Below are positions 38,728 through 50,899 of a stretch of DNA of 64,000 bases, piece after piece. The notes under the pieces are model-generated. The model saw nothing but the letters and a program-made list of their open reading frames with translations, did no database searches and was not told the DNA's origin. Each line of letters starts with the position of its first letter. The first letter of the stretch is position 1. This DNA is from Combretum micranthum (taxonomy: Eukaryota > Streptophyta > Magnoliopsida > Myrtales > Combretaceae). A program made the translations under genes and the position numbers. Location: assembly GCA_024138025.1 (NCBI GenBank), contig JAMXBD010000395.1:868001-932000 (forward strand), read 5' to 3'.

Positions 38728-40785
38728 CCACACGAACAATTGGATTGTAGGGGAAGCTATTTTTAGTTGAACATTTATTTATGTACTAGATGGCTAGATG
38801 GTTTGACAAAGATATAAATAAGAAATGTTGGGACATTGGAGATAAATATAATACGACAATGTGTGTTTGAATTATCGGAAATGGAGGAATTTTATGTGGT
38901 CCAAAAATTTGAGTCAGTGAGATTTTTGGGAAAAAGGAAAAGAAACATGTGGCTACATACTCAACAAAGGTACTTTGGTCTCTTCTAAACCTCTTAGTCC
39001 ACTTGGATGAACCATAAGCCATTTCTGATCTTATGCCATGCATCTCGTGTTCGCTTCCTGAGATTTGAGAAATGCTATTAGTAGAAGGATCTTAAGCCAT
39101 GGATCGAGGTCTGAGCCAAGAAATCGATTCATATCTCAAATTTTATAAAAATTTGCTTTTAGTCTCATATATATCTATATATATATATATATTTTTTTTT
39201 TTTTTACGTAACAGGTTTATATTAGCTGTCTTACTATTATAATTAAGAGTAAATCGTAAATATATGATATAAATTTATATATTAAAATTTGATGACTGGA
39301 TACTTAATTTCAATCTAAAGTAAATATGATAGGGAATATTTTTACATTACCTTAAGATTAACAAACTAACAGGTGTGTGAGTTTTAAAATTTTTCTGACA
39401 TTTTTAAATGTAATATAAAAAATTTCTAAGTTTCGGAGGTCAATGCTAGCCTAGCACCTCACTCTGCCATAGTCTCGGTTGCAACGAGCAAAATTAATTA
39501 AGAGAAAAACAAATAAAATGTGAGAGTGGCAGCTAAAAGAATAGAAAACCACCCCATTATGTGTCAATTTGACCACACTTCCTACTCTTCTTTCAATTAA
39601 AACCAATATTATCTTATTCCCTTAGGCCTTGATCCAACATGCTACATGATCAATGATTAATGAGTAAAATCGGATTGAGTCAAAATTTTAGCCGTTATTA
39701 AATCGACCCTTCAATCCGAGTATGACAATAATGATGAAAACTACAAATAAGATTTACTATGTTTTTATTTGGCCTCAGGAAAATAAAAGGATAACAAATG
39801 ATATACAATGAATAAATATTGGTCTCTTTAAAAATAATAAGTCGAGTTTAATTGGCACTTAATAGGATAATCTTTCCATTACTTAATATACTGGAAGATA
39901 TATAATAAATATATCTTGATTTCTTAAAGAAAATGGATCATGTATCATGCTTTTTTTCACCTTATACTAATGGGCAATATTTTCCAAAAAAATGATAATA
40001 TAGTTAATAGGACGGGTGCCCACAAAAGATTGCAGTGGAGACAACATGGGCCTCAGGAGAAAAAGCAATCATGCAAACAGCTTTAAGAAACCTACTTTTG
40101 TTCTGGGGTATACAGGCTCAAATTTTCAGCCCAATAATTTGGGTAAAAGGCCTTAAAGTGTACCAAGATTTTTTTTTTTTTTAATAACGTAACTTTTTAT
40201 TTGTGAGATTAAAAAAAATACTACTTAACTACTTCTTTTTAATAACTAAACTTTTCACTTAAGGAATTAGAAAAGATACCACTAACCTCCAACACCATTC
40301 CCAAAATTTACCAAGTAAAAGGGCTATTATGATGCTGAAAGATTTTACTTTGTTTCTACAAAAGCATGACCGAGAAACAAAAGTAAATGACAGCATTTTC
40401 CCATTAATGACAACTTAACATTTGGCAAGATAATTTCTGATATTTTCTGAGGGAAAACGGTAGATTATCATGGGGGAATACTGTTTAAAATGTCAAAAAG
40501 AAAATACCATACCTTTTCATGCAATTTTTTTTTAACTGTGACGTATTGAAGTGTGTAATTTATTGGCGATTTAACGGATGGTATGTAAATAAATTAATAA
40601 AATATTATTGAATTTCATTGGTATTTATGAATAGTATGCCCATACATACATATGTCATATAATCCTCATATCTTTTCTCTTGACGCGCCCCTTTTGCAGC
40701 TATTTTTCTGGATGCGCATGACTTCTCTGGGGGAATAAATATTCTGTATAGTTGATAATATTAATAGAGGCGGGAAAAAAAAAAA
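38728..40785. other. Gene-free intergenic stretch
   Basis: AT-rich with a (TA)n/T-run near 39166-39205. No supported gene or RNA. Confidence 0.5.
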
Positions 40786-42030
40786 TCCTAAACCAAGAAA
40801 TCAAACCGAACCGAAATCGAAAAATCAATCCAAAAAATATGGTTAACTAATTCATCAGTTTCGGTTTAGGTTCATGGTTTTAATTTTTTTCGGTTTCAAT
40901 TTGTAACCACGAAAAACCAAGGGTTGGCGGTTAATCGGTATCTACAAATATATAATATTATATATAATTAATTTTTTAAAAAATATAAAAAACTAAAGAG
41001 TTGAAACCCTACTCACAATTTACAAATCACTTTCCGCTTCTACGTCTTATTCTTTTTCTTTTAGGTAAATCACTTTCCAATTTCCCTATTCGTCTGCGTC
41101 TCGTCGTCTCCAATCTTCATTTTCGTCATCCAGTCATAATAATACTAATCTAAGAAGCAACGGCCAATGGTTTTGCTTTTCATTAATAAACTTTACAATT
41201 CTTCAGTCTCTTCTCACATTTCTTTGTCTTTGTTCCCATGTAAAAAGGCTACCCACTGTCTTGAATCTGTTAATTTAATTTAATTAAAAGTCAAATTACA
41301 GTAATAAAGATATATGTGCTTGTGTAATTAGTTATAGCCGATGAATTAAAAAAAATACAGAGAGATTCACGAACCTGTAAATGCCATGTTAGTAGTTCAA
41401 CTCTGCAACTGAAATAAATGTTAAGGAATGTAAAGTGTACACAATTATTAATTATCTACTAACACCCCTAAGCTTTTGTGTAGAAACATCATTTTTAATT
41501 TCAATAAATCATTTCATATAAATATAAAATTTTCTAATGTATTTAACCTTTTTCCTATTCTATGCATTATAAGATTGTGAATTAGAACTTTTAGTTTGAC
41601 TTTCGCTACGAACCGGACATGTTGTGTTTTATTTCTTGTTCAGGTCCCTCTACACTCTACACTCTCGGCAAGTAGACTATTGTATTGGGATGCATCCACT
41701 TGTAGCAGTATTGTATGCAGGATGTGAGCTCAAAAGAAGTAACTTGGTGGAAGTATTGCATCTACCTTTAAAAGAAGGTTTTAATAGCATATGATTATAA
41801 AAAGCAAAATGAATTTTTTTTTTAACCCACAAAATATGATTAACCTCAACTTTTAGTTAATTCTTATATTAAATGGTTAAAATCCAAAGACCAAAAATAT
41901 CAACCGAAAAAAATGAACAATTAACCGATAATGATGGACCAGTTTATATTTGATATTTTTAAGAACCGATTATAATGATTAGGTTAAAAAATGAGATCAT
42001 GGATTGATTAACCAGTCCATGCCCATCCTT
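40786..42030 (-). mobile_element. hAT-like non-autonomous element, degraded
   Basis: The ends are rich in the GGTTAATCGGT / ACCGATTA motif pair: CGGTTTCGGTTTAGG-type blocks at about 40810-40940 and, inverted, ACCGAAAAAAATG and AACCGATT at 41900-41975. Read on the minus strand, the right side starts AAGGATGGGCATGGACTGG, a typical hAT MITE end. The centre has a CGTCTCGTCGTCTCC patch (41097-41111) often seen in such elements. No transposase and no clear target duplication. Confidence 0.35.
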
Positions 42031-42955
42031 AAATATTAATGTCTTAATCAAGAGCATAAAATAGTGGTTTTATTTAATAGAATAGCCCCTAACCTCTTAG
42101 TGATCCTACATCTCTCGATCAATAACAACATGGATTGTATCCACTAAATGGGTGTAAGACAAAGTGGAAGATGTTGAAATTGAGCTCATTCAGAAATAAG
42201 CTAATAAAGACATTCTAATGCCTTCAAGAAAACACAATCATGATCATTTGAGAGATGGAATTTCTAAGAGAATAGATAAAAGTCAAGATTCCCAAGCCAA
42301 AATGCAGCTACGTGAGAAGTTTCCATAATTTGTGACTATACAGATGGCAGTGAGTGAAGGTAAGGGTTCAAAGACTGCCTATAAACATTAAAACACCTTT
42401 CGATATTGTAAGCATGCCAATGTGGTTTAAGAAGGCACATTATCTATGGACATTCTCTGTGGTTATGAACCACCACTACAAATGATCGATTGCTACCAGC
42501 AGCGCTAAGAACCTTCCATGCCAGATAGAGCCATTTACTTGAGAAAAAGAGAATGAATCCTCTCAATCCAATAACGGACAATTGTATGGAATATACTACT
42601 CCAAAAATACAAGTATTTAAAAATGTTTTAAACAAAACTGAATACCCTAATTCTTATGGAAATCACAACTACAAATTCTATGCACTTAATAAGCATCACG
42701 CTGATTATTGCTTCATGGATTGGTCCAGAAAATTTGCAGATGGGACTACAAATGTCAATAGATGGCAGAATGTGGTGATACAGGCTCTTAGGCGGACCGT
42801 ACATTGTGACATTCTTGTTTCAATTAGTTAAGTAGCTAAAGTTGTATATGCGGGCATCGCCTGCACATAAACCAAAACTCACCTACATGTTTCTAAGAAG
42901 TTATGCATGAAAGGCTGAGTACTGCTATATTTTTCCGGTCAATCAGGTGACAACT
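42031..42955. other. 3' flank of SDF2
   Basis: The 3' UTR of the minus-strand SDF2 gene should lie in the upper part of this interval. The open frame 42553-42831 (+) has no recognised domain. I could not fix a poly(A) site. Confidence 0.35.
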
Positions 42956-45842
42956 CTACTTGCTTTCTGTCACTGGGAGGTACACGCCTTCTGCTGCCAC
43001 CCAAATGTTATCAGGACGCTTTTCACGGACACCACACACCTGCAGATATCAACAGCATCAGCAGCAGTATTTTCATTAAATCAGGTAAAGTCCCGAAGGA
43101 TCCAACTAGCTTTCTAATATTTCGATAGGCAAATTTATCTTCTATCAGTACAATCCTTTACCTCCTGCTGCCCCCCAGCAATCCGCTGGTATTTCTTGTC
43201 ATGGCTATGCAAGTAGCCACTGGTATCAACATGTTGAAGCCGAATTTTTTGATCTTGCTTCCATGTCTTCCCGCTTCCCTCAATGAAAAGCCTATAACAA
43301 TGCTCAAGGAATTTAGAAATTAAACGTGCATTGCAGTGAATGCCTAAAAGAATAAGAGAATTGGGGGTAAAATAATCTATCACCTTTGTTCTTACCTCCA
43401 ATAATCCCCGGTATCAGATTCAGAGTCACTTCCAAAGCAACTGACCTGTGCACAGCAGAAAAGCATCATAGTATAAAACATCATGAGCCATATTTTACTA
43501 GCGTTTGATGCAGAAAAAGAAATTAGCTCCATTGAAACTTTGAACTGTGCATGGCAAACTTATGGATGACTAACACTATCAAACAAAAGGAAGATCCAGA
43601 GGAGGGGGAAAAAACAAATGTAAAACTATGACACCACAATGCATCAATTTCTCGGAAGTTAGGCATGGGAATGTCTAGTCTAGCAAGGAGTGGATGATCA
43701 ACAGTCTAGGCAGTATATTGTATTGAATAGGACAGAGCACTAACTGGCATTGGCAACTAAAACTGAAATATCAGAAAAACATAAACTGGATTCTTGTTAA
43801 AGGAACAGACAAATCGGCATAGCATGTCTAGAATATATATATCAAGTCACGGTTGGAGTTTGAGGCACCTTTCAATAAAAGCAGGCACTAACTGCTTGTT
43901 CATTCGCTGTAATTGCAATTCCATTACAGTTTATTCCTCACAAATAGCTATTACACCGTTTAGTTCACTGAATAGCGATTCCACAATGAATCCCTATTAC
44001 ATAAAATAGTAAATAGTCATTCTTTATTCAAACCTATGAATACCAATTAATGCTGAAACTGCCTTTGTTTTCAAAATACCATTATTTAAATAAAAAATTA
44101 AAAAAAAAATCCTATTATAGCTCTATTCCATTCCTTCTTAATAAGAATTCCATTACAGCCTTATTCATTCAGCGAAGTGAACGAACTGTAAATCTCAACA
44201 CCTTTCAGACATATGAATTCAGCATGAACCACTATGAGAAATACAAACTTAATTGTGTCTTCTTATGCAGTAAAACAGAACTGTACTTCTAGGTAGAAAA
44301 AGGATAATGCATGTGAAGATTGGCCAAACTACTAACCTCTAGATTCCCTGATATTGGAGATGCATGCAGATGGCTATGTAACCACTTTCTAGTCCGCATA
44401 TGCTGCAACCTGATGATTGCCCCACTCTTGATTGGATCCCCTTGTTTTGCAGAGGTACCTAGCTGAGGTCTAACAATCTGTCCCAGAAATAGCATAAAAT
44501 AACAAAATAAATAAAGGTTCACACTCGCACGGTCAGATATACTTAGAATATCTTTTATCTCAGGCTTGTTCACCTCATCTTACATTTCAAATTGTTTGCC
44601 GAATTACCATGAATCTAACTCTTAACAGATTTGATTATAAATTATACACAAAACTAACATAAACTGCAAGAAACCAGATTAAAGACAGAAGAGAGAATCA
44701 CCCAGTAGCTATTGGAATCATCCACTCCAGGAAACCCAGTAACTGACTGCTGCCCACTGCCAGATCCATAAGGCACTTCATGAGAATGCAACCTAAACTT
44801 TGTTTTTTCATGCATTAGCTTCAAAGCAGAACCATATGTAATCTGCCAAAGAAAAAGAACCCGATTCAGTTAAAATAATGCCTAACACCTCCTATCATCA
44901 CATCATCAACATAACAAATACTACATGAAACATGAGTATGAAACAAGAAAGCAATCAAGATTTCAAAATATAGGAACAGATTTGTGTATAGCAAATCAAT
45001 TTTCCAGTAAAAGAAAGTGTTCCATCATTATCAATAAAAAATCTCATCCAAAATTCTCAATTCCTTATGACAGCAAAGTTTCCCTAACTATAGCATGGCA
45101 GCATGTGATCACTCCAGACAACTACATTAAAAACACAAAACTTCCATTTTCTTTCATCACCAATATACACTACCACCATCGGACAACCTACTTCATCCAA
45201 TGACTGTCATTATCTAACCCTACAGCCCATGTCAATTTAAAACATTCATGATATTACCATCAACTCACACTTCCTCGAACAAGCGACAACCATATGCTCC
45301 TCCTTTCAAGCCCATTCCGTCACCTTAAACAGCCAACAATGCAAGCAAAGCATAACACGTTCCACAAATCAAATATAAGGCAAGTATCATTTTTCTATTC
45401 CATTCACAGTATCTTCAATTGCATAACCTCTCTATCTTTTTGGAACATCTACGGTTCAGCACATCACATACTATTGAAAGTTTTATAGATTCAGGTGCGG
45501 TCCTTCAATAACAAGATCAGGGAAAATGGGCGGGACATGAAACTTTCCTGTTTATATATTTACTTTTCAGATATTCAATAAATGATCCAAGCACGCGATA
45601 ACGTAACCCTAACATCTAAATCAACGAACCATATTATCGAAATTCAAAGACAACCAGGAACAATAAAATCAAAAAGATCCAAACGTCATCCAAATGGGCA
45701 CAAACGAACTTGAAAACTTTACCTGCACGTCGACGCCTTCGGAAGTGGCAGCGGATGCAGAAGAAGTAGAATCATAAGAGTAGTTCTCAAAATCGAGGCC
45801 AAGGAAGAGGAAAAGAGCGAGAGAGAAGAACCCAATTGCCAT
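42956..45842 (-). CDS. SDF2: Stromal cell-derived factor 2-like protein (MIR repeats)
   Basis: Six exons on the minus strand: 45723-45842, 44702-44842, 44337-44477, 43396-43445, 43162-43291 and 42956-43039. All have GT-AG introns and matching phases, giving 666 bases and 221 residues, about the usual length of plant SDF2. It starts MAIGFFSLALFLFLG, a signal peptide, followed by three MIR repeats with the family hallmarks KLMHEKTKFRLHSHEVPYG, RLQHMRTRKWLHSHLHASP and RLQHVDTSGYLHSHDKKYQ. In Arabidopsis SDF2 is an ER-lumen partner of ERdj3B and BiP, needed for folding of surface immune receptors such as EFR. No stop, frameshift or missing block is present, so the gene looks intact. The chosen ATG is the first on the inferred transcript, although its context is weak (C at -3). 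Intron 3 holds a MITE. Confidence 0.95.
43892..44188 (-). mobile_element. Tourist-like MITE, copy A (in SDF2 intron 3)
   Basis: A 297-bp element with inverted ends (CTGCTTGTTCATTCGCTG left; CAGTTCGTTCACTTCGCTG right, reversed), flanked by TAA at 43889-43891 and 44189-44191. TAA target duplications fit the PIF/Harbinger (Tourist) group. It aligns in reverse over its whole length with 59505-59799. No coding capacity. It lies between exons 3 and 4 of SDF2, clear of both splice sites. Confidence 0.75.
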
Positions 45843-46067
45843 TAGGAAAAGCAATGCAATGAACCAGTTGGATTGCCAAAATGGGAAATTAGGGGTCGGT
45901 TGCGATTCCCTGAATATGATCCTTGTTGAAGATGGAGATTGTGAAGAAGAAGAAGAAGAAGAAGAGGGCTTTCTTCTAGAAAGAGAAGAGTTTGGCCCTG
46001 ATGGAGCCACGGTTCTGTCCAGAATAGCAAACCCAGAGAGAGAGAGAGAGAGAGAGAGAAGAAGGGT
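45843..46067 (-). promoter_or_regulatory. SDF2 5' leader with an in-frame open extension
   Basis: Upstream of the ATG the SDF2 frame stays open for 75 codons, back to a TAA at 46068-46070. The stretch encodes a Ser-rich basic segment (SRRKPSSSSSSSS) and then WFIALLFL, which runs straight into the signal peptide. It has no ATG in any frame, but CTG (46020-46022) and GTG (46008-46010) both have A at -3 and G at +4. A (GA)n/(CT)n repeat lies at 46035-46059. It is probably 5' UTR; use of a near-cognate start is possible. Confidence 0.5.
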
Positions 46068-46070
46068 TTA

Positions 46071-49000
46071 CTCTGTTCGGATCTGTCGAGGGTCAGGGGA
46101 GAGTGGAGAAAAGGAAAGGAATGAAGAACAAAGGAAGAAGGGGCCTGTGGAAAAAGAAAAATTTGGGTGATGTGTTTGGAGCCAATCAGGAGAAAACAAG
46201 TGGAGTATTGATGATGTGGAAGGTAATTATTGGATTTTTGTTTTTGATTTTGAGCGTGTTTTCCTCAATGAATGGAGAGACTGGGGTGTTGACCTAAAAA
46301 TAAGGTCTTTTTTGGCATACCAAAAATTCTTGTATGTCACAATTATAATGGACCCTGTTTTAAGATAGGTAACTTTTTTTTTTCTTTGCCCTAAAAAACC
46401 TCGAAATTCCAAAAAAGAGATATAAGATATAAGCAATGATTGTTTAATTATATATATATATATATTCCCATTATAATGGGAGGAGTTTGGTATCAGCGCC
46501 TCTTATTTGAGAAATCTTTAAGATTTTTTTAATCATTAAATTTGTATTTGATTAATAGATTAAAATATTATTTATAATTAAGCAAAAATGTATACATAAT
46601 ATATAATCTTATATCACAAATACTAAATCCTTTTAGCATGAATTGTACCAAAAGCCTTTTTAAAATTTCATACCTTTACTTTTTAAAATGTCTTTACTTC
46701 AACCTCTTAAACAATTCTACATCTTACTTTCTATCATGTTGACTTATTGCTCAGGGTAAAAATAAATAAATAAATAAAGTATTTAGATTAAATACCATGC
46801 TAAATTTATGTGTTATTGTGGCAAATTTAACCTATTTTTCTCTAAATATGTAAAATATGAAACAAAAAATCATGAAAAACCTGATGGAAATTTTTTAATA
46901 AATATTGTTGATTTGTATTAGTCTAATACAAATTGTTAGAAAGAAAGCTCCTAAAAAAACATCTCTTTGGTTTGGGTCTTTTTAATTTGTATATGGCATA
47001 TTGATAGAAAAGATGGGTTAAATACTTAAATTTGGCACATGGGTATATAAATTTGTTTCTTTCTTTTTCTTTTCCCATACTAGTAAGAGAATTCAGCATG
47101 TTAAAAAGTGAGACAGAATCTAAACCAGAGTGTTTAAATCTCACCTCTTTAAAAATGAGCGTCAGGACAATTTTAAAAGTTAGTGAAGTTAATATTTATA
47201 CAATCAAAATTTTAAAGATATCCTAACAATTTTTTCTTTTTTTCATAAATCAAACAAGTGATATATAACCTATAGGGTTAATCTATATGCACAGTCTAAT
47301 AGACACTCATATTTATAAGTACAAACTTAAGATTTTTCAAAACCTGTGTTAAACAAAATTACTTGTTATTGGTTTTTCATTAAATTTAGAGGTTTTACTA
47401 GCTCTATTTAAGAATTTTCTAAATTAAAACCCCCAGGGGTGTTTTGGGTTTTTCTATTTGGTTTAGTTTTATTTGCATTTTAACTCGTATTTTAAACTAT
47501 TATTCTTTTATCCCCAAGAAAGACATCGCATTTGTGATCCATTAGCAGACAAGACAAGGAAGGAAGAAGCTCCAACTGATTCGACCTTTTGCTCCTCCTA
47601 GTGATGCTTATGCAATCTTGTCTGTAAAGACTCTTATACTGATGCTCCTGCTCTGGATGTTGGTGCTGGGAACATATAATCCCCAATTGGTGTGTAAATA
47701 TGTAATGTTTTGGCTAGTGAAGTGCCAGTTTGGGGAAACAAAATAAGGATAAAAGACGCATTTTGGAATATAATTTAATAGTATTAGTCGGGATTATGGA
47801 AATGAATTGGCTCATCTACAGCTTGGAACAGCAATAGTTTTAAGTTTTCCCATGAGTGGAGACAGGTTGGGTATGGAGCTCTATCATATCCTGTTTAAGA
47901 ACTATAATGGTTTATTTGCTCTGTCATATTGAATAGAGGAGCGATTAAATTGAACTTTACTAGGATTGTAATAAAAATATAATAGCTATCACATACTATA
48001 ACATTATTTAGTTATATACAACTAAACCAAAAAAAAATTATTGAAACAAAAGAAAATATAAATTAATAGCAAAGTATCTATTAGGAATGGATGATGGGTT
48101 TAATAGTGGCATCTCTAGGAGTATTTATGAGAACATAATGAATAAGTCACTAAATAGTAATTCACTACTTCGTTGATAATCATTCATGAAGGTCAAAACA
48201 TAAATTTTTATTCATTATTCGAATAATAGCAATTTACAAAATATTTCTACTCAATATTTAAAGTACAACAAAAATCTATAATAGCAACTTTATATGGAAT
48301 GAAGGAGGATTGAATAGCTATCCTCTAAGTGAACATATCAAAAGTCTCAAAATTTGGAACTCGAGCCTATTAATTGTGCAACTCACTAGTCAACCCATTT
48401 AACATGTAAAAAAAAAAAAAAAGCAAATTAAGCTAAAAATTTCAACTCGCATTAATGTATGTAACATTTTGGTATACCTTGCATAACCCATGAATTAAAG
48501 ATGGCAACTCGTTGTTTGTTGAGTTGACTCACAAACCTATATTAAAAAAAAAATATGTGTGTGTAAATGACAATAATATGTGAAAAAAAAAAAAACACAA
48601 AACAAAGTACCTACTTAGGTTGAGGAGAAGCATTAAAAACTGCAGCGTACTTACTCGATAGAGTGGCTACCAAAGCAACTAGCGAGACCCCATTATGAAG
48701 TTTGAACAAGTAAGAAGCTCAGTTTGAGGTACTTACAGATTTGAGAATATTCATTTGAGGCTAGGCCTTATAGGCTAAACAAAAGGAAACTAAACTTAAG
48801 GACCGTTAGTTATTATTATATAGGGTACTTTAAAAGATATAGGGGTTGCAACTTTTGTGATGTCATAACTAAAGCAAATTTTTAGATAATAAATGTCGAA
48901 TTCTTTGGGGATGTTTAGTTTGTGGGGGGAGATAGAGTTAAGGAATTATCATTGAAGAGGAATATATTGATATTCTTTTAGTTGTTATTAGCTATGTTCA

Positions 49001-49192
49001 GGATTATACTACAATGCTTGACATTATTCAAAATTTATCGATTGCTTTATCATCTAAGGGTTATACATGTTTGACTAGTCACTTTTGTGGATGAAAAATG
49101 GAAACTTAACACTTTAATTCTTTCTTTGTCCAAATTTCCTTCTCATTCAGGTTGTGAGTTATTAAAAAAGCTAGTTAAATTTTTGAAATAAT
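46071..49192. other. SDF2 upstream region and gene-free stretch
   Basis: A CCAAT motif (46182-46186) lies within about 130 bases of the probable SDF2 transcription start. Farther on there is an (AT) run near 46449-46466 and AT-rich filler. A GC-richer patch at 47510-47690 has no gene I can support, and 47930-48340 looks like a degraded MITE. Confidence 0.4.
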
Positions 49193-50241
49193 TAGGGATG
49201 TACCGGGGTGAGTTTGGAACGGCTCATATAAGATATGAACCCGACCCAGTTCCCTATTGGGTCAACAAAACCCGACCCACGACCATATAGGATTTTTTAT
49301 GTAATACCCAAACTCGCCCCTATGGGTCATAATCTTGACCTGCCCCACTCTGCCGAGCCTATTGCGTTTTTACTCTTTTTTTTTTCATTCTTATTGTGTA
49401 GAGGTTTTTACAAATGAATAAACAAGACAATGTAATATCAACTCCACATTGCATTTCTGTATCAATACTTTCAAAAAAGTGTAATAACAAGGCAGTGTGA
49501 TATTAAAAGCTATTATATATGTGTGATGCATATTTCTTCTTTTGCATTGTTTTTTTTTATATATAATTTTTTATTTAATATTGGTGTGGGATAAGATGCG
49601 ATTCGTTTGCATTTATGTTCCTATATCAAAATATATGGTTAAGTATAATGCAAATGTAAACACCATTCTAAATATGGAAAATTTTATTCCAAACTTTATA
49701 ATACAAAATTTATGAAGCTAGCCTTCTATCTCCTCAAGTTACATGTAGTATCTCATTTTAACTTTTCTAGTTGAAAAAAAGGACATTAATGTCAAAATAT
49801 TGAAAATAATAAAAAAATATGGGCTTAATAATATTTTAGTTGATAAAATGCACAGCTTATATTATATTAAGTAATAAACTATATCAATTAAAAAATAATG
49901 AAATTATTCATTTGACATATTCCCTAATATTTAATTGCTAGTACTAATAATAAATTGATAATGACAATATTACTTACTCATCTACCATTTATATATAAGT
50001 TAAACAAAAAATCACTTACCTATATCAACTTAGTAATATGAGATTTATGACAAACCTTCATATTTGTTAAGTTTTTTTTTTTTTTCAATTTTAAAATTTA
50101 AAATTGAGTTTTTTATAATAATTTTAGTAGGTTAGATCGACCCTATAGGGTCATAAATTTTTTACTAAACCCATCCCATAACCATATAGAGTTTTTAGCG
50201 GGTTTGTTACCTTATAATGACCTGCTCGGTTGCACCCCTAG
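49193..50241. mobile_element. hAT-like MITE with TAGGGATG / CACCCCTAG ends
   Basis: The left end is TAGGGATGTACCGGGG (49194) and the right end, reversed, is CTAGGGGTGCAACCGAGC (ending near 50241). Subterminal blocks with GACCC/GGGTC and CCATATAG motifs occur at both ends (49240-49345 and 50130-50220) around an AT-rich core. These terminal bases are typical of hAT elements. An 8-bp target duplication is not clear. No transposase. Confidence 0.5.
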
Positions 50242-50899
50242 AAAGATTGGGGCATAGATAAAAAAGTATCCTCTCTTACGTTGAAAAAGGATTCAAACAC
50301 CAATCACAAGAAATCAAAATCAAAATCAAATAAAGTCAATGGAGTTCGATTGGATTTATGTACAGATTTAAATTGCTAAATTTTTCAAAATTCCCAAATT
50401 AGCCTTCAAACCGAAAACCTAAAATTTGAAAATTCAAAAAAATTCAAATGTTGAAATAAATTAAATTATAATTTCATAATAGTTCTTTAAATGAAAACTT
50501 TTATAAGAAAAATCAAAACAATGCCGTTAGGAGCTTTGATTATGCAAAATTACGATTTTACCCCAAACCAAGAACTTACCCAAATTAAAAATTCAAAGTT
50601 GTAAATAAATTAGACTTCGTTGATGTATTTAAGTCATTATTAGCTTAAAAGGTTAATTAAAAAAACCTTAAATTTTTTAAAACGAGCTAAGGGTCTTGCA
50701 TATGTAAGATTTAGACAGATAAGATCGTGTCATGTGGTAAAACTTTAAAAGGAGATCTTTTTCCCTTATCTAAAACCTTAATTTTATGCTTTTGTCCTTC
50801 CCATATAAATATTTAAAATACCCTCAACCTTCACCGTATTAGAAATTTAATTTAGATAGATTTAAATAAATCAAACAAATCATAGGATATAATTAGACA
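50242..50899. other. AT-rich flank of the following LTR-like copy
   Basis: No gene. It may be the 5' part of the same LTR-like element as 50900-52890, but I could not align it with the copy at 25 kb. Confidence 0.35.

Noticed and set aside
44289..44573. A stand-alone gene for RLQHMRTRKWLHSHLHASP
   Set aside because: It is exon 3 of SDF2 read through into its introns; splice sites and phases place it in the six-exon gene.
46071..46300. ER-stress element (CCAAT-N9-CCACG or ATTGG-N-CCACG) upstream of SDF2
   Set aside because: A CCAAT motif is there, but no CCACG at the required spacing.
47492..47686. KCDVFL in a minus-strand frame, resembling the start of a TIR domain
   Set aside because: Only six residues match, and nothing TIR-like follows.
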